Assembly (NCBI GenBank): GCA_022340285.1 | Contig: JAJDOG010000040.1 | Location: 36,711-100,710 of the forward strand | Direction: 5' to 3' | From: Betaproteobacteria bacterium | GTDB lineage: Bacteria; Pseudomonadota; Gammaproteobacteria; Burkholderiales; SG8-39 | Length of the DNA stretch: 64,000 nt | Shown here: positions 1-8,934 of the stretch, one piece after another | How the letters are laid out: each line of letters starts with the position of its first letter | Position numbering within the stretch: the stretch's first letter is position 1 | Translations under genes and position numbers: made by a program | The notes under the pieces: generated by a model | Database searches by the model: none | Told to the model about the DNA's origin: nothing | The model's input: the letters and a program-made list of their open reading frames with translations, nothing else

Positions 1-1
1 A

Positions 2-1192
2 CTGATCGCGATACCGGGATTGTCGTTTTCGGATGCCTACTTCGAAGCGACGAGCGGCCTGACCGCAACCGGCGCCACGGTTCTCTCGGGTCTGGACAGC
101 CTGCCCGGCTCGTTGAACCTCTGGCGCACCCTCCTCCATTGGATCGGCGGACTCGGAATCATCGTGCTGGCAGTGGCGATTCTGCCGATGCTGGGCGTGG
201 GCGGACGCCAGCTCTACCGCGCGGAGACGCCCGGACCGATGAAGGACACGAAGCTCACGCCCCGCATCGCGGAGACGGCGAAGGGCTTCTGGATCATCTA
301 TGTGGGGCTGACCACCGCCTGCGCGGTCGCGTACCGAATAGCGGGGATGAGTTGGCTCGACGCGGTGATTCACGCCTTTTCGACCCTCGCCCTGGGCGGC
401 TTTTCGTCGCACGATGCCAGCATCGGGTATTTCAACTCCGTCGCGGTCGAATCCGTGGCGATCACTTTCATGTTCATCGCCGGATTGAGCTATGGCACGC
501 ACTTCCTCGCCCTGACGCGCCGATCGTTCCTGCCGTATATCCGTGACCCGGAGGCGAAGGCATTCGTGGTGATCCTGGCGGGAAGTTGTGTGGGCATCGC
601 GCTGTATCTCTGGACCACGGGCGTCTACGCGGAATTCCCCACCGCGCTGCGTTATGCCGCCTTCAACACCGCTTCGGTCGCGACGACGCTCGGTTTCTCC
701 AACACCGATTACGGCGCATGGCCGGTGTTCGCGCCGTTGTGGATGCTTTTCCTGTGCGGATTCGTCACCTGTTCCGGTTCGACTGGCGGCGGGATCAAGC
801 TGATCCGGGCGAGGCTGCTCATCAAGCAGATGTTCCGGGAAACATCGATGCTCGTTCACCCGCGCGCCGAGATACCCGTGCGTCTCGGTCGGCAGGTCGT
901 TGCGCCGCGGGTGGTTTTCGCGGTGCTGGCCTTCATGTCGTTCTACGGAGCGAGCATGCTTCTGGTCGTGTTTCTGCTCACTTTGAGCGGCCTCGACCTT
1001 CTCACCGCGCTCTCCGCCGCGGTTGCATGCCTCAACAACACCGGCCCTGGCCTCGGGCATGTCGGTCCCGCGACGACCTACGCAGGCCTGACGACCTTCC
1101 AAATCTGGGTTTGCACCGCGGCAATGCTGCTGGGCAGGCTGGAGCTCTTTACACTGGTGGTGGTGCTCAATCGGCGGTTCTGGCACGCGTAG
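2..1192 (+). CDS. trkH: TrkH-family potassium uptake permease, 5' end outside window
   Basis: C-terminal part of an inner-membrane K+ uptake permease that works with a cytoplasmic NAD-binding gating subunit (TrkA), which is not in the window. The frame is open to the left edge, so the true start lies outside; about 396 residues are visible, against roughly 480 in the family. All four pore loops can be found: TATGATV close to the left edge, LGGFSS, TTLGFS and NNTGPG, each followed by a hydrophobic helix. The apparent TTG start at base 20 is inside the first pore loop region and is not real. The stop lies 18 bases from the end of a convergent lipoprotein gene; no terminator hairpin is evident between them. 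Confidence 0.93.
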   Translation: MIAIPGLSFSDAYFEATSGLTATGATVLSGLDSLPGSLNLWRTLLHWIGGLGIIVLAVAILPMLGVGGRQLYRAETPGPMKDTKLTPRIAETAKGFWIIYVGLTTACAVAYRIAGMSWLDAVIHAFSTLALGGFSSHDASIGYFNSVAVESVAITFMFIAGLSYGTHFLALTRRSFLPYIRDPEAKAFVVILAGSCVGIALYLWTTGVYAEFPTALRYAAFNTASVATTLGFSNTDYGAWPVFAPLWMLFLCGFVTCSGSTGGGIKLIRARLLIKQMFRETSMLVHPRAEIPVRLGRQVVAPRVVFAVLAFMSFYGASMLLVVFLLTLSGLDLLTALSAAVACLNNTGPGLGHVGPATTYAGLTTFQIWVCTAAMLLGRLELFTLVVVLNRRFWHA

Positions 1193-1210
1193 CACTTGCC
1201 GTGGACCGGA

Positions 1211-1738
1211 TCACTTCCGCGTCAGTCGAAACGAGCCGAGGAAGAGGTCTACGTCCGCATCGGTGAAGCGGTCGCTTTGGCCCACGAACACCACCTGATA
1301 GAAACGGGAGCCGGCGAGGAGAAGCCGGGCCACGAGCCGCATCGAGCGTCCGCCGAGGTTCCCCTCTGCGTAAAATTCTTGTCCTGCGGCGCCGTCGATC
1401 GTCACTTCGTGGGCGGAAGTGATTCGACCGTCGATATTGCGCACGAGCCCGTCGCGCGCGGCGGCGAGAAATTCGGCGTGGCGAGCATAGTCGGCAGGAA
1501 GGTCCGCGTACGCCACGCCAAACGCCATGCCGTCTCTGCGCACCGAGGCCATCGACATGACAACCACGAGGCCACCAAGGGCGATCTCGCGCTGTGCATG
1601 GTCCGGCTGCGCCGGCATCAGCACGGCATAACCGCCACTGGCCGAGGTCACTTCGCGCCAGTCGAGCGCGGGGTAGCAGGCGGACACGAGCAAGGCGACG
1701 GACATGGCGCATGCCCGGGCGATCCGGTCGAGGGTCAT
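1211..1738 (-). CDS. Predicted lipoprotein of unknown function
   Basis: A 175-residue protein with a short charged N-terminus, a hydrophobic stretch and a lipobox LVSAC, so Cys21 is the probable lipidated residue. The mature part is mixed alpha/beta with no catalytic motif that I recognise; it is reminiscent of small conserved envelope lipoproteins. It starts four bases after the stop of the CbiM-like gene upstream and is therefore likely translated from the same message as metH, the RidA-family gene and the CbiM-like gene. Function cannot be assigned from sequence. Confidence 0.75.
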   Translation of the reverse strand: MTLDRIARACAMSVALLVSACYPALDWREVTSASGGYAVLMPAQPDHAQREIALGGLVVVMSMASVRRDGMAFGVAYADLPADYARHAEFLAAARDGLVRNIDGRITSAHEVTIDGAAGQEFYAEGNLGGRSMRLVARLLLAGSRFYQVVFVGQSDRFTDADVDLFLGSFRLTRK

Positions 1739-1742
1739 CGGC

Positions 1743-2390
1743 TCAGCCGCCGCGCAGATATCGCTCGTCGGAGAAGGTGCCGATCCAATGTGGTCGGTAC
1801 ACGGCCATCAGCGTCGCCAGCATGCCGGTAAGCGTCGCCTCCGCAAGACCAAGCATCAGCAGGACGGCTGTGAGCGGCGCATCGGGAGGCAGTGCTGCGG
1901 GCGTGTAGAGGTCGAGCAGCGCCGCAGTGAGGGCCCCTGCGCTCACCATCGCCGCGGCGCCGCCGAAGAATGCGGCGCCGAACACATAGATGAAGAAGTT
2001 GGGTGGCAGCTTCTCCTCGCATACGCGCAGCATCAGATGGCTGACCGCGATGGGCAGTACACCTCCGACGAGCGCCCGAAACGGGGCGGTCGACAGGCTT
2101 TCCGGCATCATGACGCCGCTCAGCGCGATAGCAGCGGTCATACCGATTACCGCAAGCCGCGATCCAAACATCAAGACCATGAGCGTCGCACCCAGGAGAT
2201 GCAGCCGCGGCAGCATCCCGACCGCGGAGCTGATGCTCCACAACAGCGCGACCGCGACGATCGCGCCGAGAAACACGTGGCTCTGCACACCGTCGCGAAG
2301 GCGCGCCCAGGGCGCGCGCAGTGCTGCCCAGCCCACGCAGGCACAGAGCGCAACCAGGCTCGCGAGCGTCTGGCCCAGGGAGAGCGTCAT
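1743..2390 (-). CDS. CbiM-like energy-coupling factor membrane protein
   Basis: A 215-residue polytopic membrane protein with about six hydrophobic segments. The pattern, including SHLMLRVCEEKLP in the middle and the C-terminal GTFSDERYLRG, is that of the CbiM-like 'energy-coupling factor transporter permease' proteins common in betaproteobacteria. CbiM proteins form the substrate-specific component of Co2+/Ni2+ uptake systems, but no CbiN, CbiQ or CbiO partner lies here, so transport activity is inferred from family only. It sits between the RidA-family gene (22 bases away) and the lipoprotein gene (4 bases), downstream of cobalamin-dependent metH, which makes a cobalt-related role attractive but unproven. 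Confidence 0.72.
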   Translation of the reverse strand: MTLSLGQTLASLVALCACVGWAALRAPWARLRDGVQSHVFLGAIVAVALLWSISSAVGMLPRLHLLGATLMVLMFGSRLAVIGMTAAIALSGVMMPESLSTAPFRALVGGVLPIAVSHLMLRVCEEKLPPNFFIYVFGAAFFGGAAAMVSAGALTAALLDLYTPAALPPDAPLTAVLLMLGLAEATLTGMLATLMAVYRPHWIGTFSDERYLRGG

Positions 2391-2412
2391 GACATCCCGT
2401 TCCTCGCCGGGA

Positions 2413-2760
2413 CTATTTGGCGGCGGTGCACGCGATCTCCACGAGGATGCGCGGGTTGGCGAGCTTGGCCTCGACCGTTGCGCGAGCGGGCGGGTTCTTC
2501 GGATCCATCCACGCCATCCAGGCGGCGTTCATTTCGTCCCGAGCGCGGATGTCGGCAACCCAGACATTCGCCCAGACGATGTTCGACTTGTTCGTGCCGG
2601 CCTTCGCGAGCAATGCATCGATCTTCGCGAGAACCTGTTCAGTCTGCCCCCGCACGCCCTGATCCAGATCGTCGGGCACCTGGCCTGCCAGGAAGACGAA
2701 GCCGTTGGCCTCCACCGCGCCGGAGAGGAACTTGCCCGGATCGTGACGTTTGAGCTGCAT
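2413..2760 (-). CDS. RidA/YjgF-family enamine/imine deaminase-like protein
   Basis: A 115-residue protein starting MQLKRHDPGKFLSGAV. The chosen ATG has AAAGGAG nine bases upstream; the longer frame that runs into the metH 3' end lacks such a site. The sequence has the YjgF/YER057c/UK114 fold signatures: GFVFLAGQVP near residue 20, a QTEQVLAKIDALL helix, VWVADI, and the C-terminal NPRILVEIACTA. RidA proteins hydrolyse reactive enamine/imine intermediates released by PLP enzymes. The Arg that binds the substrate carboxylate in true RidA is expected near the C-terminus in a PxR.xVE.. context; here the corresponding segment is NPRILVEI, so it is retained. Located 49 bases after metH, same strand. 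Confidence 0.85.
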   Translation of the reverse strand: MQLKRHDPGKFLSGAVEANGFVFLAGQVPDDLDQGVRGQTEQVLAKIDALLAKAGTNKSNIVWANVWVADIRARDEMNAAWMAWMDPKNPPARATVEAKLANPRILVEIACTAAK

Positions 2761-2809
2761 GGTCTCGTGCTCCTTTTGTCGACTGGGAAATCGGGTCGCC
2801 CGCGCCGCA

Positions 2810-5800
2810 TCAGGCGTCGTATGCAAGCGCGGGCGCGAGCCAGCGTTCCGTTTTCGCCACATCCGCGCGCTTGCGTCGCGCATAGTCCTCGACCTGGTCA
2901 CGGTCGATCTTGCCGACCGCGAAGTAACGGGCCTGCGGGTGTGAGAAGTAGAAACCCGAGACGCTCGCCGCGGGCAGCATGGCGTAGCTCTCTGTGAGCG
3001 TCATGCCGATATCGGTCGCGCGCAGGATGTCGAAGAGCGTGCCCTTTTCCGTGTGGTCCGGGCAGGCCGGGTAGCCGGGCGCGGGGCGAATACCTCGATA
3101 GCGTTCCGTGATGAGCGCGTCATTCGGAAGATCCTCGTTCGCGGCGTAGCCCCAGAAATCCCTGCGAACCCTCAGGTGCATGAGTTCGGCGAACGCCTCT
3201 GCGAGCCGATCGGCCAGCGCCTTGAGCATGATCGAATTGTAATCGTCGTGGGCCGCCTCGAATGCGGAAACACGCTCCTCGCAGCCCAGTCCCGCAGTCA
3301 CCGCAAACGCGCCAAGATAGTCGCGTATGCCCCGGGATTTCGGCGCTACATAGTCGGCCAGGCAAAGATTGAACCGATCCTCCGCTTTTCGGCTTTGCTG
3401 GCGCAGCATGTGAAACACGGTCGCGATTTCCCGGCGAGTCTCGTCAGTGTAGAGCTCGATGTCGTCGCCGACCGAGTTGGCGGGCGCGATGACGAACACG
3501 CCGTTGGCGGTTAGCCATTTCTCGTGGATGATGCGTTCGAGCATCGCTTGTCCGTCCCGGAATACGCTGCGCGCACTTTCGCCTACCACCGGATCCTCGA
3601 GGATCTTCGGATAGGCGCCGGTCAGATCCCAAACCTGGAAGAATGGCGACCAGTCTATGTAGCGTGCGATCTCCGCCAGGTTGTAGCCGCGAAACGCCCG
3701 CCGGTCGATCAGTCGGGGGACCGGGGGCGTGTAATTCGACCAGTCGAGCTTGCAGGCGTTCTCGCGTGCCTGGCCCAATGTCACCATCGGCGCCTGGCCC
3801 TTCTTCGCCGCATGTTGCGCCCGGATGCGTTTGTAGTCGGCGCGCACCTCAGTGACGTAGCCGTCGTGCGCATCCTCGGAAAGGAGGTTCGCGCACACGC
3901 CCACGCTCCGGGATGCGTCCGGCACGTAGATCACGAGGCCCGAGTAGCCCGGGGCAATTTTCACGGCGGTGTGCACGCGAGAGGTTGTGGCGCCGCCGAT
4001 CAACAGCGGGATCTGGAATCCTTCACGTTCCATTTCCTGCGCGACATGCGCCATCTCCTCGAGCGACGGCGTGATCAGCCCGGACAAACCGATGATGTCG
4101 GCTCCCGCCTCGCGCGCCACCTGCAGGACCTTCTGCGCGGGCACCATCACCCCGAGATTGATCACCTCGTAGTTGTTGCACTGAAGCACGACCGCCACGA
4201 TGTTCTTTCCGATGTCGTGCACGTCTCCCTTCACCGTGGCGACCACGATCTTGCCTTTCGGCTTGACGTCGCCCGAGACGGCTTTCTCCGCCTCGATGTA
4301 GGGCACCAGGTGCGCGACGGCCTGCTTCATCACGCGCGCCGACTTCACGACCTGCGGCAGGAACATCTTGCCCGCGCCGAAGAGGTCCCCGACGACGTTC
4401 ATTCCGTCCATGAGCGGCCCTTCGATCACCTGGATCGGGCGATCAAATTTCTGCCGCGCTTCCTCGGTGTCCTCGACGACCCACGTCGTGATGCCCTGAA
4501 CGAGCGCATGCGTCAGCCGCTCCTCCACCGGGCTGCTGCGCCAGGCCAGATCTTCTTCCGTGCGCCGTGCTCCGCCCTTCACCGTTTCGGCAAAAGCCAC
4601 GAGCCGTTCGGTCGCGTCGCTTCTCCGATTCAGGATCACGTCCTCGACGCGCTCGAGGAGCTCCTTGGGAATCTCCGCGTAGACCCCCAGCTGGCCCGCG
4701 TTGACGATTCCCATCGTCATGCCGGCTTCGATGGCGTGGTAGAGGAAGGCGGTGTGCATGGCCTCGCGCACGGCATCATTGCCGCGGAACGAGAACGACA
4801 GGTTCGATACCCCGCCGCTTACCTGCGTGTGGGGCAGGTTGGCCCTGATCCAGCGTGTTGCCTCGATGAAATCCACGCCGTAGGCGTTGTGCTCCTCGAG
4901 CCCGGTGGCCACGGCGAAGATGTTCGGGTCGAAGATGATGTCCTCGGGAGCGAAACCGACGCGATCGAGCAGGAGGGCGTAGGCACGCCGGCAGATCTCC
5001 TCGCGGCGCGCCAGCGTGTCGGCCTGCCCCTGCTCGTCGAATGCCATCACGACCACCGCGGCGCCGTAGCGACGCGCGAGTGTCGCCTGACGCAGGAAGG
5101 ATTCCTCGCCTTCCTTGAGCGAAATGGAGTTCACGATCGGCTTGCCCTGGACGCACTTGAGCCCAGCCTCGATCACCGTCCACTTCGAGGAGTCGATCAT
5201 GACGGGCACGCGCGAGATGTCCGGCTCCGACGCGATGAGGTTCATGAACGTCACCATTGCCGACTGCGAGTCGAGCATCGCCTCGTCCATGTTGACGTCG
5301 ATCACCTGGGCACCGTTCTCGACCTGTTGGCGCGCGATGGCGAGCGCATTCGTGTAGTCGCTCGCGAGGATCAGCCGTGCGAAGGCTTTCGAACCCGTTA
5401 CGTTTGTGCGCTCGCCGACGTTCACGAAGAGCGAGTCTCTCCCGATGTTGAGCGGCTCGAGGCCCGCGAGCCGCGTCCGGTGCTCGATCTCCGGCACCTT
5501 GCGCGGCGGCAGATCGGCCACGGAGGCAGCTATCGCCTGGATGTGTTCCGGCGTCGTGCCGCAGCAGCCGCCGACGACATTGAGGAAGCCGCTTTCGGCG
5601 AATTCGCGGAGAAGACCGGAGGTGTATTCCGGAGTCTCGTCATAGCCGGTCTCCGCCAGCGGGTTGGGCAGGCCCGCGTTGGGATAGCAGCACAGCCAGG
5701 TGTCGGCGCAGCGCGCGAGCTCCTCGATGTAGGGCCGCATGAGCTTTGCGCCGAGCGCGCAATTGAGCCCGATCGTGAGGGGGCGCGCGTGGCGAACCGA

Positions 5801-6502
5801 ATTCCAGAATGCTTCCGGCGTCTGGCCGGTGAGCGTGCGCCCGGACTGGTCGGTGATCGTCCCGGACACCATTACCGGCAGGCGCTGGCCCCGCCGCTCG
5901 AACTCGCTCTCGACCGCGAAGATCGCGGCTTTCGCGTTGAGCGTGTCGAAGATCGTCTCGAGGAGGATCAAATCGGCGCCGCCGTCGAGGAGCCCGCGAG
6001 CCGAATCCGTATACGCTGCGACGAGTTCGTCAAAAGTGATGTTCCGGTATCCCGGATCGTTGACGTCGGGAGAGATCGACGCCGTCTTGCTCGTGGGTCC
6101 GAGTACGCCCGCGACAAAGCGCGGTCGTTCAGGCGTTCTGTCGCTCCATTCGTCCGCCGCCGCACGGGCTAACACGGCGGCGGCGGCGTTCAGGTCATAA
6201 GCGAGCGCCTCCATCCGGTAGTCGGCGAGCGAGGGCGCATTCGAGTTGAAGGTGTTCGTTTCGATGATGTCGGCGCCGGCTTCGAGGTAGGCCCGATGGA
6301 TCGCCGCAATGATTTCCGGTCGGGACAGCGACAGGAGATCGTTGTTGCCCTTCACCTCGGACGTCCAGTCGGTGAAGCGCGCACCGCGGTAGCCGGCCTC
6401 GTCGAGCTTGTAGCCCTGGATCATGGTGCCCATGGCGCCGTCCAACACTAAAATGCGCCGTCCAAGGAGTGTGCGGAGTTCTGCGGTGCGATCTGGCTGC
6501 AT
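2810..6502 (-). CDS. metH: Cobalamin-dependent methionine synthase MetH
   Basis: A 1230-residue enzyme of the usual full length (E. coli about 1227) that transfers a methyl group from 5-methyltetrahydrofolate to homocysteine through cobalamin. Domains in order: homocysteine-binding barrel with zinc cysteines in LNCALG and GGCCGT; pterin-binding barrel starting near [10 protein letters not shown]; cap plus cobalamin domain with the DVHDIGKNI motif whose His is the lower cobalt ligand; and the C-terminal reactivation domain that binds S-adenosylmethionine. I chose the ATG giving [13 protein letters not shown] because a further upstream ATG at 6538 adds residues absent from the family; the ribosome site is weak. 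It is the first gene of a leftward operon and its leader holds a SAM-II type riboswitch. Confidence 0.96.
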   Translation of the reverse strand: MQPDRTAELRTLLGRRILVLDGAMGTMIQGYKLDEAGYRGARFTDWTSEVKGNNDLLSLSRPEIIAAIHRAYLEAGADIIETNTFNSNAPSLADYRMEALAYDLNAAAAVLARAAADEWSDRTPERPRFVAGVLGPTSKTASISPDVNDPGYRNITFDELVAAYTDSARGLLDGGADLILLETIFDTLNAKAAIFAVESEFERRGQRLPVMVSGTITDQSGRTLTGQTPEAFWNSVRHARPLTIGLNCALGAKLMRPYIEELARCADTWLCCYPNAGLPNPLAETGYDETPEYTSGLLREFAESGFLNVVGGCCGTTPEHIQAIAASVADLPPRKVPEIEHRTRLAGLEPLNIGRDSLFVNVGERTNVTGSKAFARLILASDYTNALAIARQQVENGAQVIDVNMDEAMLDSQSAMVTFMNLIASEPDISRVPVMIDSSKWTVIEAGLKCVQGKPIVNSISLKEGEESFLRQATLARRYGAAVVVMAFDEQGQADTLARREEICRRAYALLLDRVGFAPEDIIFDPNIFAVATGLEEHNAYGVDFIEATRWIRANLPHTQVSGGVSNLSFSFRGNDAVREAMHTAFLYHAIEAGMTMGIVNAGQLGVYAEIPKELLERVEDVILNRRSDATERLVAFAETVKGGARRTEEDLAWRSSPVEERLTHALVQGITTWVVEDTEEARQKFDRPIQVIEGPLMDGMNVVGDLFGAGKMFLPQVVKSARVMKQAVAHLVPYIEAEKAVSGDVKPKGKIVVATVKGDVHDIGKNIVAVVLQCNNYEVINLGVMVPAQKVLQVAREAGADIIGLSGLITPSLEEMAHVAQEMEREGFQIPLLIGGATTSRVHTAVKIAPGYSGLVIYVPDASRSVGVCANLLSEDAHDGYVTEVRADYKRIRAQHAAKKGQAPMVTLGQARENACKLDWSNYTPPVPRLIDRRAFRGYNLAEIARYIDWSPFFQVWDLTGAYPKILEDPVVGESARSVFRDGQAMLERIIHEKWLTANGVFVIAPANSVGDDIELYTDETRREIATVFHMLRQQSRKAEDRFNLCLADYVAPKSRGIRDYLGAFAVTAGLGCEERVSAFEAAHDDYNSIMLKALADRLAEAFAELMHLRVRRDFWGYAANEDLPNDALITERYRGIRPAPGYPACPDHTEKGTLFDILRATDIGMTLTESYAMLPAASVSGFYFSHPQARYFAVGKIDRDQVEDYARRKRADVAKTERWLAPALAYDA

Positions 6503-6546
6503 GCTATAGATGGTTGGAACCGGCACCGCCCCGTGCACGGGGCGGG

Positions 6547-6583
6547 AAAAACAAAAACCCGATCGGCCAAGCGCGGATCGGGT
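6547..6583 (-). terminator. Intrinsic terminator in the metH leader
   Basis: On the minus strand the sequence ACCCGATC (6583-6576) is perfectly complementary to GATCGGGT (6564-6557), with an 11-base loop, followed directly by TTTTT G TTTTT (6557-6547). This is a textbook intrinsic terminator lying between the riboswitch and the metH start, where it can only serve as a conditional terminator of metH transcription. The loop contains GCGCTT (6574-6569), complementary to AAGCGC at 6593-6588 at the 3' edge of the riboswitch. Confidence 0.85.
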
Positions 6584-6587
6584 CGCT

Positions 6588-6641
6588 GCGCTTTAGCCGG
6601 ATTTCTAGAGCGCCCGCAAGCTGGCAATCAAATCGGCGCTA
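6588..6641 (-). ncRNA. SAM-II type riboswitch ahead of metH
   Basis: On the minus strand the leader contains, in order, AGCGCC (6640-6635), GATTTGAT, GCTTGCG, GGCGCT (6614-6609), AAAT and GGCTAAAG. AGCGCC and GGCGCT form a 6-bp first stem; the loop AGCT can pair with GGCT of GGCTAAAG to give the pseudoknot of the family. The conserved words GATTTGA, GCTTGC and GCTAAA in this order and spacing match the SAM-II (metA) consensus, known mainly from alphaproteobacteria. SAM is the end product of methionine metabolism, so a SAM sensor before methionine synthase makes sense. The identification is by eye from consensus words and pairing, not from a covariance search. Confidence 0.8.
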
Positions 6642-6647
6642 GGAGAA

Positions 6648-6676
6648 AGGCTACTTTGCGTGTAACTCTTTGTCAA
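6648..6676 (-). promoter_or_regulatory. Probable sigma-70 promoter of the metH operon
   Basis: Perfect -35 hexamer TTGACA (6676-6671, minus strand), 17-base spacer and a weaker -10 TAGCCT (6653-6648). Transcription would begin near 6641, immediately before the first riboswitch stem, which independently supports the call. Confidence 0.6.
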
Positions 6677-6743
6677 CCAAAGCGGTTCCCGCAGCCGTTG
6701 CGCGCGATATACTGGCCCCCTTTCCCGCAAGTGTGCCCTGAGC

Positions 6744-7139
6744 ATGAAGCACCTCACACCCCGCGAAGCGTTCGAGTTTCTGCATAGCACGCCGCAAGCG
6801 CTCATGGTGGATTGCCGCAGCGAAATGGAGTACCTCTTCGTCGGGCATCCCGCTGGCGCCCTGCACGTCTCGTGGAATGACGGACCCGACTGGGAGGTCA
6901 ATCCGCATTTCGTCGGCCAGGTAAAGAAGGTTGCAGGGACCAACCACGCGCATCGTCCGATCATATTGATCTGCCGCAGCGGCAACCGGTCGATCGAGGC
7001 GGGCGAGGCACTCGAGCGGTGCGGCTTCACGGACGTCTATAACGTGCTGCACGGGTTCGAAGGCGATCTCGACGAGAATCATCATCGAGGTTCCAAGAAC
7101 GGCTGGCGCTACGAGGGACTGCCCTGGGAGCAGGTGTAG
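6744..7139 (+). CDS. Single-domain rhodanese-like sulfurtransferase
   Basis: A 131-residue cytoplasmic protein made of one rhodanese domain. The active-site loop is CRSGNRS with catalytic Cys77, a typical six-residue loop that carries persulfide sulfur; the CDC25-like N-terminal motif VDCRSEMEY is also present. No signal peptide is seen. Rhodanese domains pass sulfane sulfur to thiol acceptors; the acceptor here is unknown. It is divergent from the metH operon, and a TATACT hexamer at 6708-6713 could be its -10 element. The extra C-terminal tail with EGDLDENHHRGSKNGWRYEG is usual for betaproteobacterial members. Confidence 0.88.
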   Translation: MKHLTPREAFEFLHSTPQALMVDCRSEMEYLFVGHPAGALHVSWNDGPDWEVNPHFVGQVKKVAGTNHAHRPIILICRSGNRSIEAGEALERCGFTDVYNVLHGFEGDLDENHHRGSKNGWRYEGLPWEQV

Positions 7140-7290
7140 GCCGACGCCGGCCGACAGCGATTGACCCCACGCTCGGGCCCCGCCGCCGGCGCGCGGATTG
7201 GCGCTGTGTCACCGGTTCAGCTAGCATTCCGCGGAGCGAATCGTTTGGGCCTGCAATAATCAGCGTCCAAAACGGAATCCCGCGCACCGA

Positions 7291-7752
7291 ATGTCGGCCA
7301 AACACAACCAGTCCACCCGCGAGTCGCCCGGACTCGATCACGGGATTCTCCCGACGCTGCTCGGCTACCAGCTGCGCCTCGCGCAGGTTGCGGTCTTCAA
7401 GGACTTTGCCGCCAGCGCGCGCGACTTCGATGTCTCGCCCGGGCGCTTTGGCATGCTGGTGCTGATCGAGGCGAATCCGGGCGTGACCCAGACCCGGCTG
7501 GCGGAGGCAGTGGGACTCGATCGTTCGACGTTGGTCGCGGTGCTCGACCAGCTTGAGGAGCGCGGCCTGCTCGAGCGCCGTCGCGGCGCGGACCGCCGTA
7601 CCAACGGACTGTGGCTGACCCGCCGGGGTAAATCGCTCGTCGGGCGCATGAAGGAGCGAATTCGCGCGCACGAAGAACGGCTCGCGGCCGAACTGTCCGA
7701 GGCAGAGCGCAGGACGCTGCTGGGATTGCTGCGGCGCTTCGCCGAGAGGTAA
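7291..7752 (+). CDS. MarR-family transcriptional regulator
   Basis: A 153-residue winged-helix regulator. The DNA-binding part shows PGVTQTRLAEAVGLDRST (helix-turn-helix, about residues 67-84), followed by the recognition helix LVAVLDQLEERGLLER and the wing RRGADRRTNGLWLT, the classical MarR signature. MarR proteins bind as dimers to palindromes and are released by small aromatic or phenolic ligands. Its target is not obvious; the nearest genes are the divergent-free upstream rhodanese and the convergent FecR protein. The start ATG follows a short A-rich sequence with no strong ribosome site. Confidence 0.9.
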   Translation: MSAKHNQSTRESPGLDHGILPTLLGYQLRLAQVAVFKDFAASARDFDVSPGRFGMLVLIEANPGVTQTRLAEAVGLDRSTLVAVLDQLEERGLLERRRGADRRTNGLWLTRRGKSLVGRMKERIRAHEERLAAELSEAERRTLLGLLRRFAER

Positions 7753-7792
7753 GGCGCCCGCATCCGTCGCGGCCGAGCCGTCTAGAGAGACA

Positions 7793-8830
7793 CTACCGTG
7801 GCGGCGGCGCCGTCTTCGGGGGCACCACGGTCGATGGGCCGGTCATGCCCGGCGAGAGCGTCGGTGACGTTGACGGTGAAATGGTCGACGGGCTCGTGAT
7901 GCCCGGAGAGAGCGTCGGCGAGGTCGTCGTCGGTGAGGTCGCGGGGGCCGTCAGCGTCGGCGAGGTGGACGGTGCGATCGGAGTTGGCGAGATGGTCGTC
8001 GGACTGGTCAACGAAGGGGACAGGGTTGGCGCCGTCGTCGGGGACGTCAATGTACGGCTCGGGTCGATCTGCTGGGGATTGACGGGCTGCAGCTGCCGCA
8101 CTGTGGGTCCACCACTCTCGCCCTGGCTTCGCTGCGGCGGTTGTGATCTTGGCGCGGGCGCGGGCGCCGGCCGCGACGGCTGCAGCATGAACCGAGGGGT
8201 CTGGGGAAGGAGACGCGGCGGCGCGGCTGCAACGGGCACGAAGCCGATCTGCGTGGATTGCACGTCAAGGTTACCTTGCGGAGTCTGCAGGAATGCGATC
8301 CCTCGGCTGACACGGAGGTAAGTGCCGGGCTCGTCGGGCGGCGCCAGGCCGCCCGGGATCGGCGCCGGAATGTAAAACGCCTCGAAGTCCGTGCCCCGCA
8401 CGCCGATCGTCGCCGTCGGCGTCACCACCCGGTAGCCGCTTCGATTCTGCCGCGCCACTGCCCCCGTGATCGCACGCAGGCCACCTTTCAATAGCTGCAA
8501 CACCGTTGTGGCGAGCGTGTCGCCCGGGCCAAAGAACGAGTGAGCCTCGATCTTCAGGTCCGAGTTCGCGCGGACTGAGAGCATCGCGCCGTCGGAGAAG
8601 CGGATCTGCGCTAGGCCGTTGGCGCCGGTGATGACGCGGTCGCCGGGAGCGAGCGGTCCGCCCCGTTCACCCGCGCGCGTGCGGCCTCCGGCGTCGACCA
8701 CCTGCACCGAGCCGATCGCGACGATGAAGCTGGCGGCCGACTGGGCGAGCGCGTTGCCGGGCACGAACGCAGCGATCGCGATCGCGGCCATGGCGACGGC
8801 GAGGCGCGTGAGCTGGACGGTTAGCGTCAT
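7793..8830 (-). CDS. Exported FecR-domain protein with Ser/Thr/Pro repeat tail
   Basis: About 345 residues. The chosen start gives MTLTVQLTRLAVAMA, a signal peptide ending near NALAQ. A FecR domain follows (GSVQVVDAGG, GDRVITGANGLAQIRFSDGA, LLKGGLRAITG, TPTATIGVRGTDFEA), the type found in stand-alone periplasmic FecR proteins rather than in anti-sigma factors. From about residue 240 the protein turns into a low-complexity tail built from repeats of TSPT, TLSP and STSP units, about 90 residues long, ending PPKTAPPPR. Such tails are usually extended and surface exposed. No sigma factor gene is adjacent, so iron-signalling is unlikely. The real role is unknown. Confidence 0.78.
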   Translation of the reverse strand: MTLTVQLTRLAVAMAAIAIAAFVPGNALAQSAASFIVAIGSVQVVDAGGRTRAGERGGPLAPGDRVITGANGLAQIRFSDGAMLSVRANSDLKIEAHSFFGPGDTLATTVLQLLKGGLRAITGAVARQNRSGYRVVTPTATIGVRGTDFEAFYIPAPIPGGLAPPDEPGTYLRVSRGIAFLQTPQGNLDVQSTQIGFVPVAAAPPRLLPQTPRFMLQPSRPAPAPAPRSQPPQRSQGESGGPTVRQLQPVNPQQIDPSRTLTSPTTAPTLSPSLTSPTTISPTPIAPSTSPTLTAPATSPTTTSPTLSPGITSPSTISPSTSPTLSPGMTGPSTVVPPKTAPPPR

Positions 8831-8934
8831 CGGCAGATCGCCGCCGGCGTCGAACGGCGGCAAGCGCGGGCGATGCCGCGGAGCCTAACATCGACCGCGG
8901 GGTCGCGCTAAGAGCACGTGCCCGCGGGCATGCA

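Noticed and set aside
3524..6172. 882-codon open frame antisense to metH
   Set aside because: Shadow of the metH coding frame in GC-rich DNA; Arg/His-rich translation, no family motif, no ribosome site.
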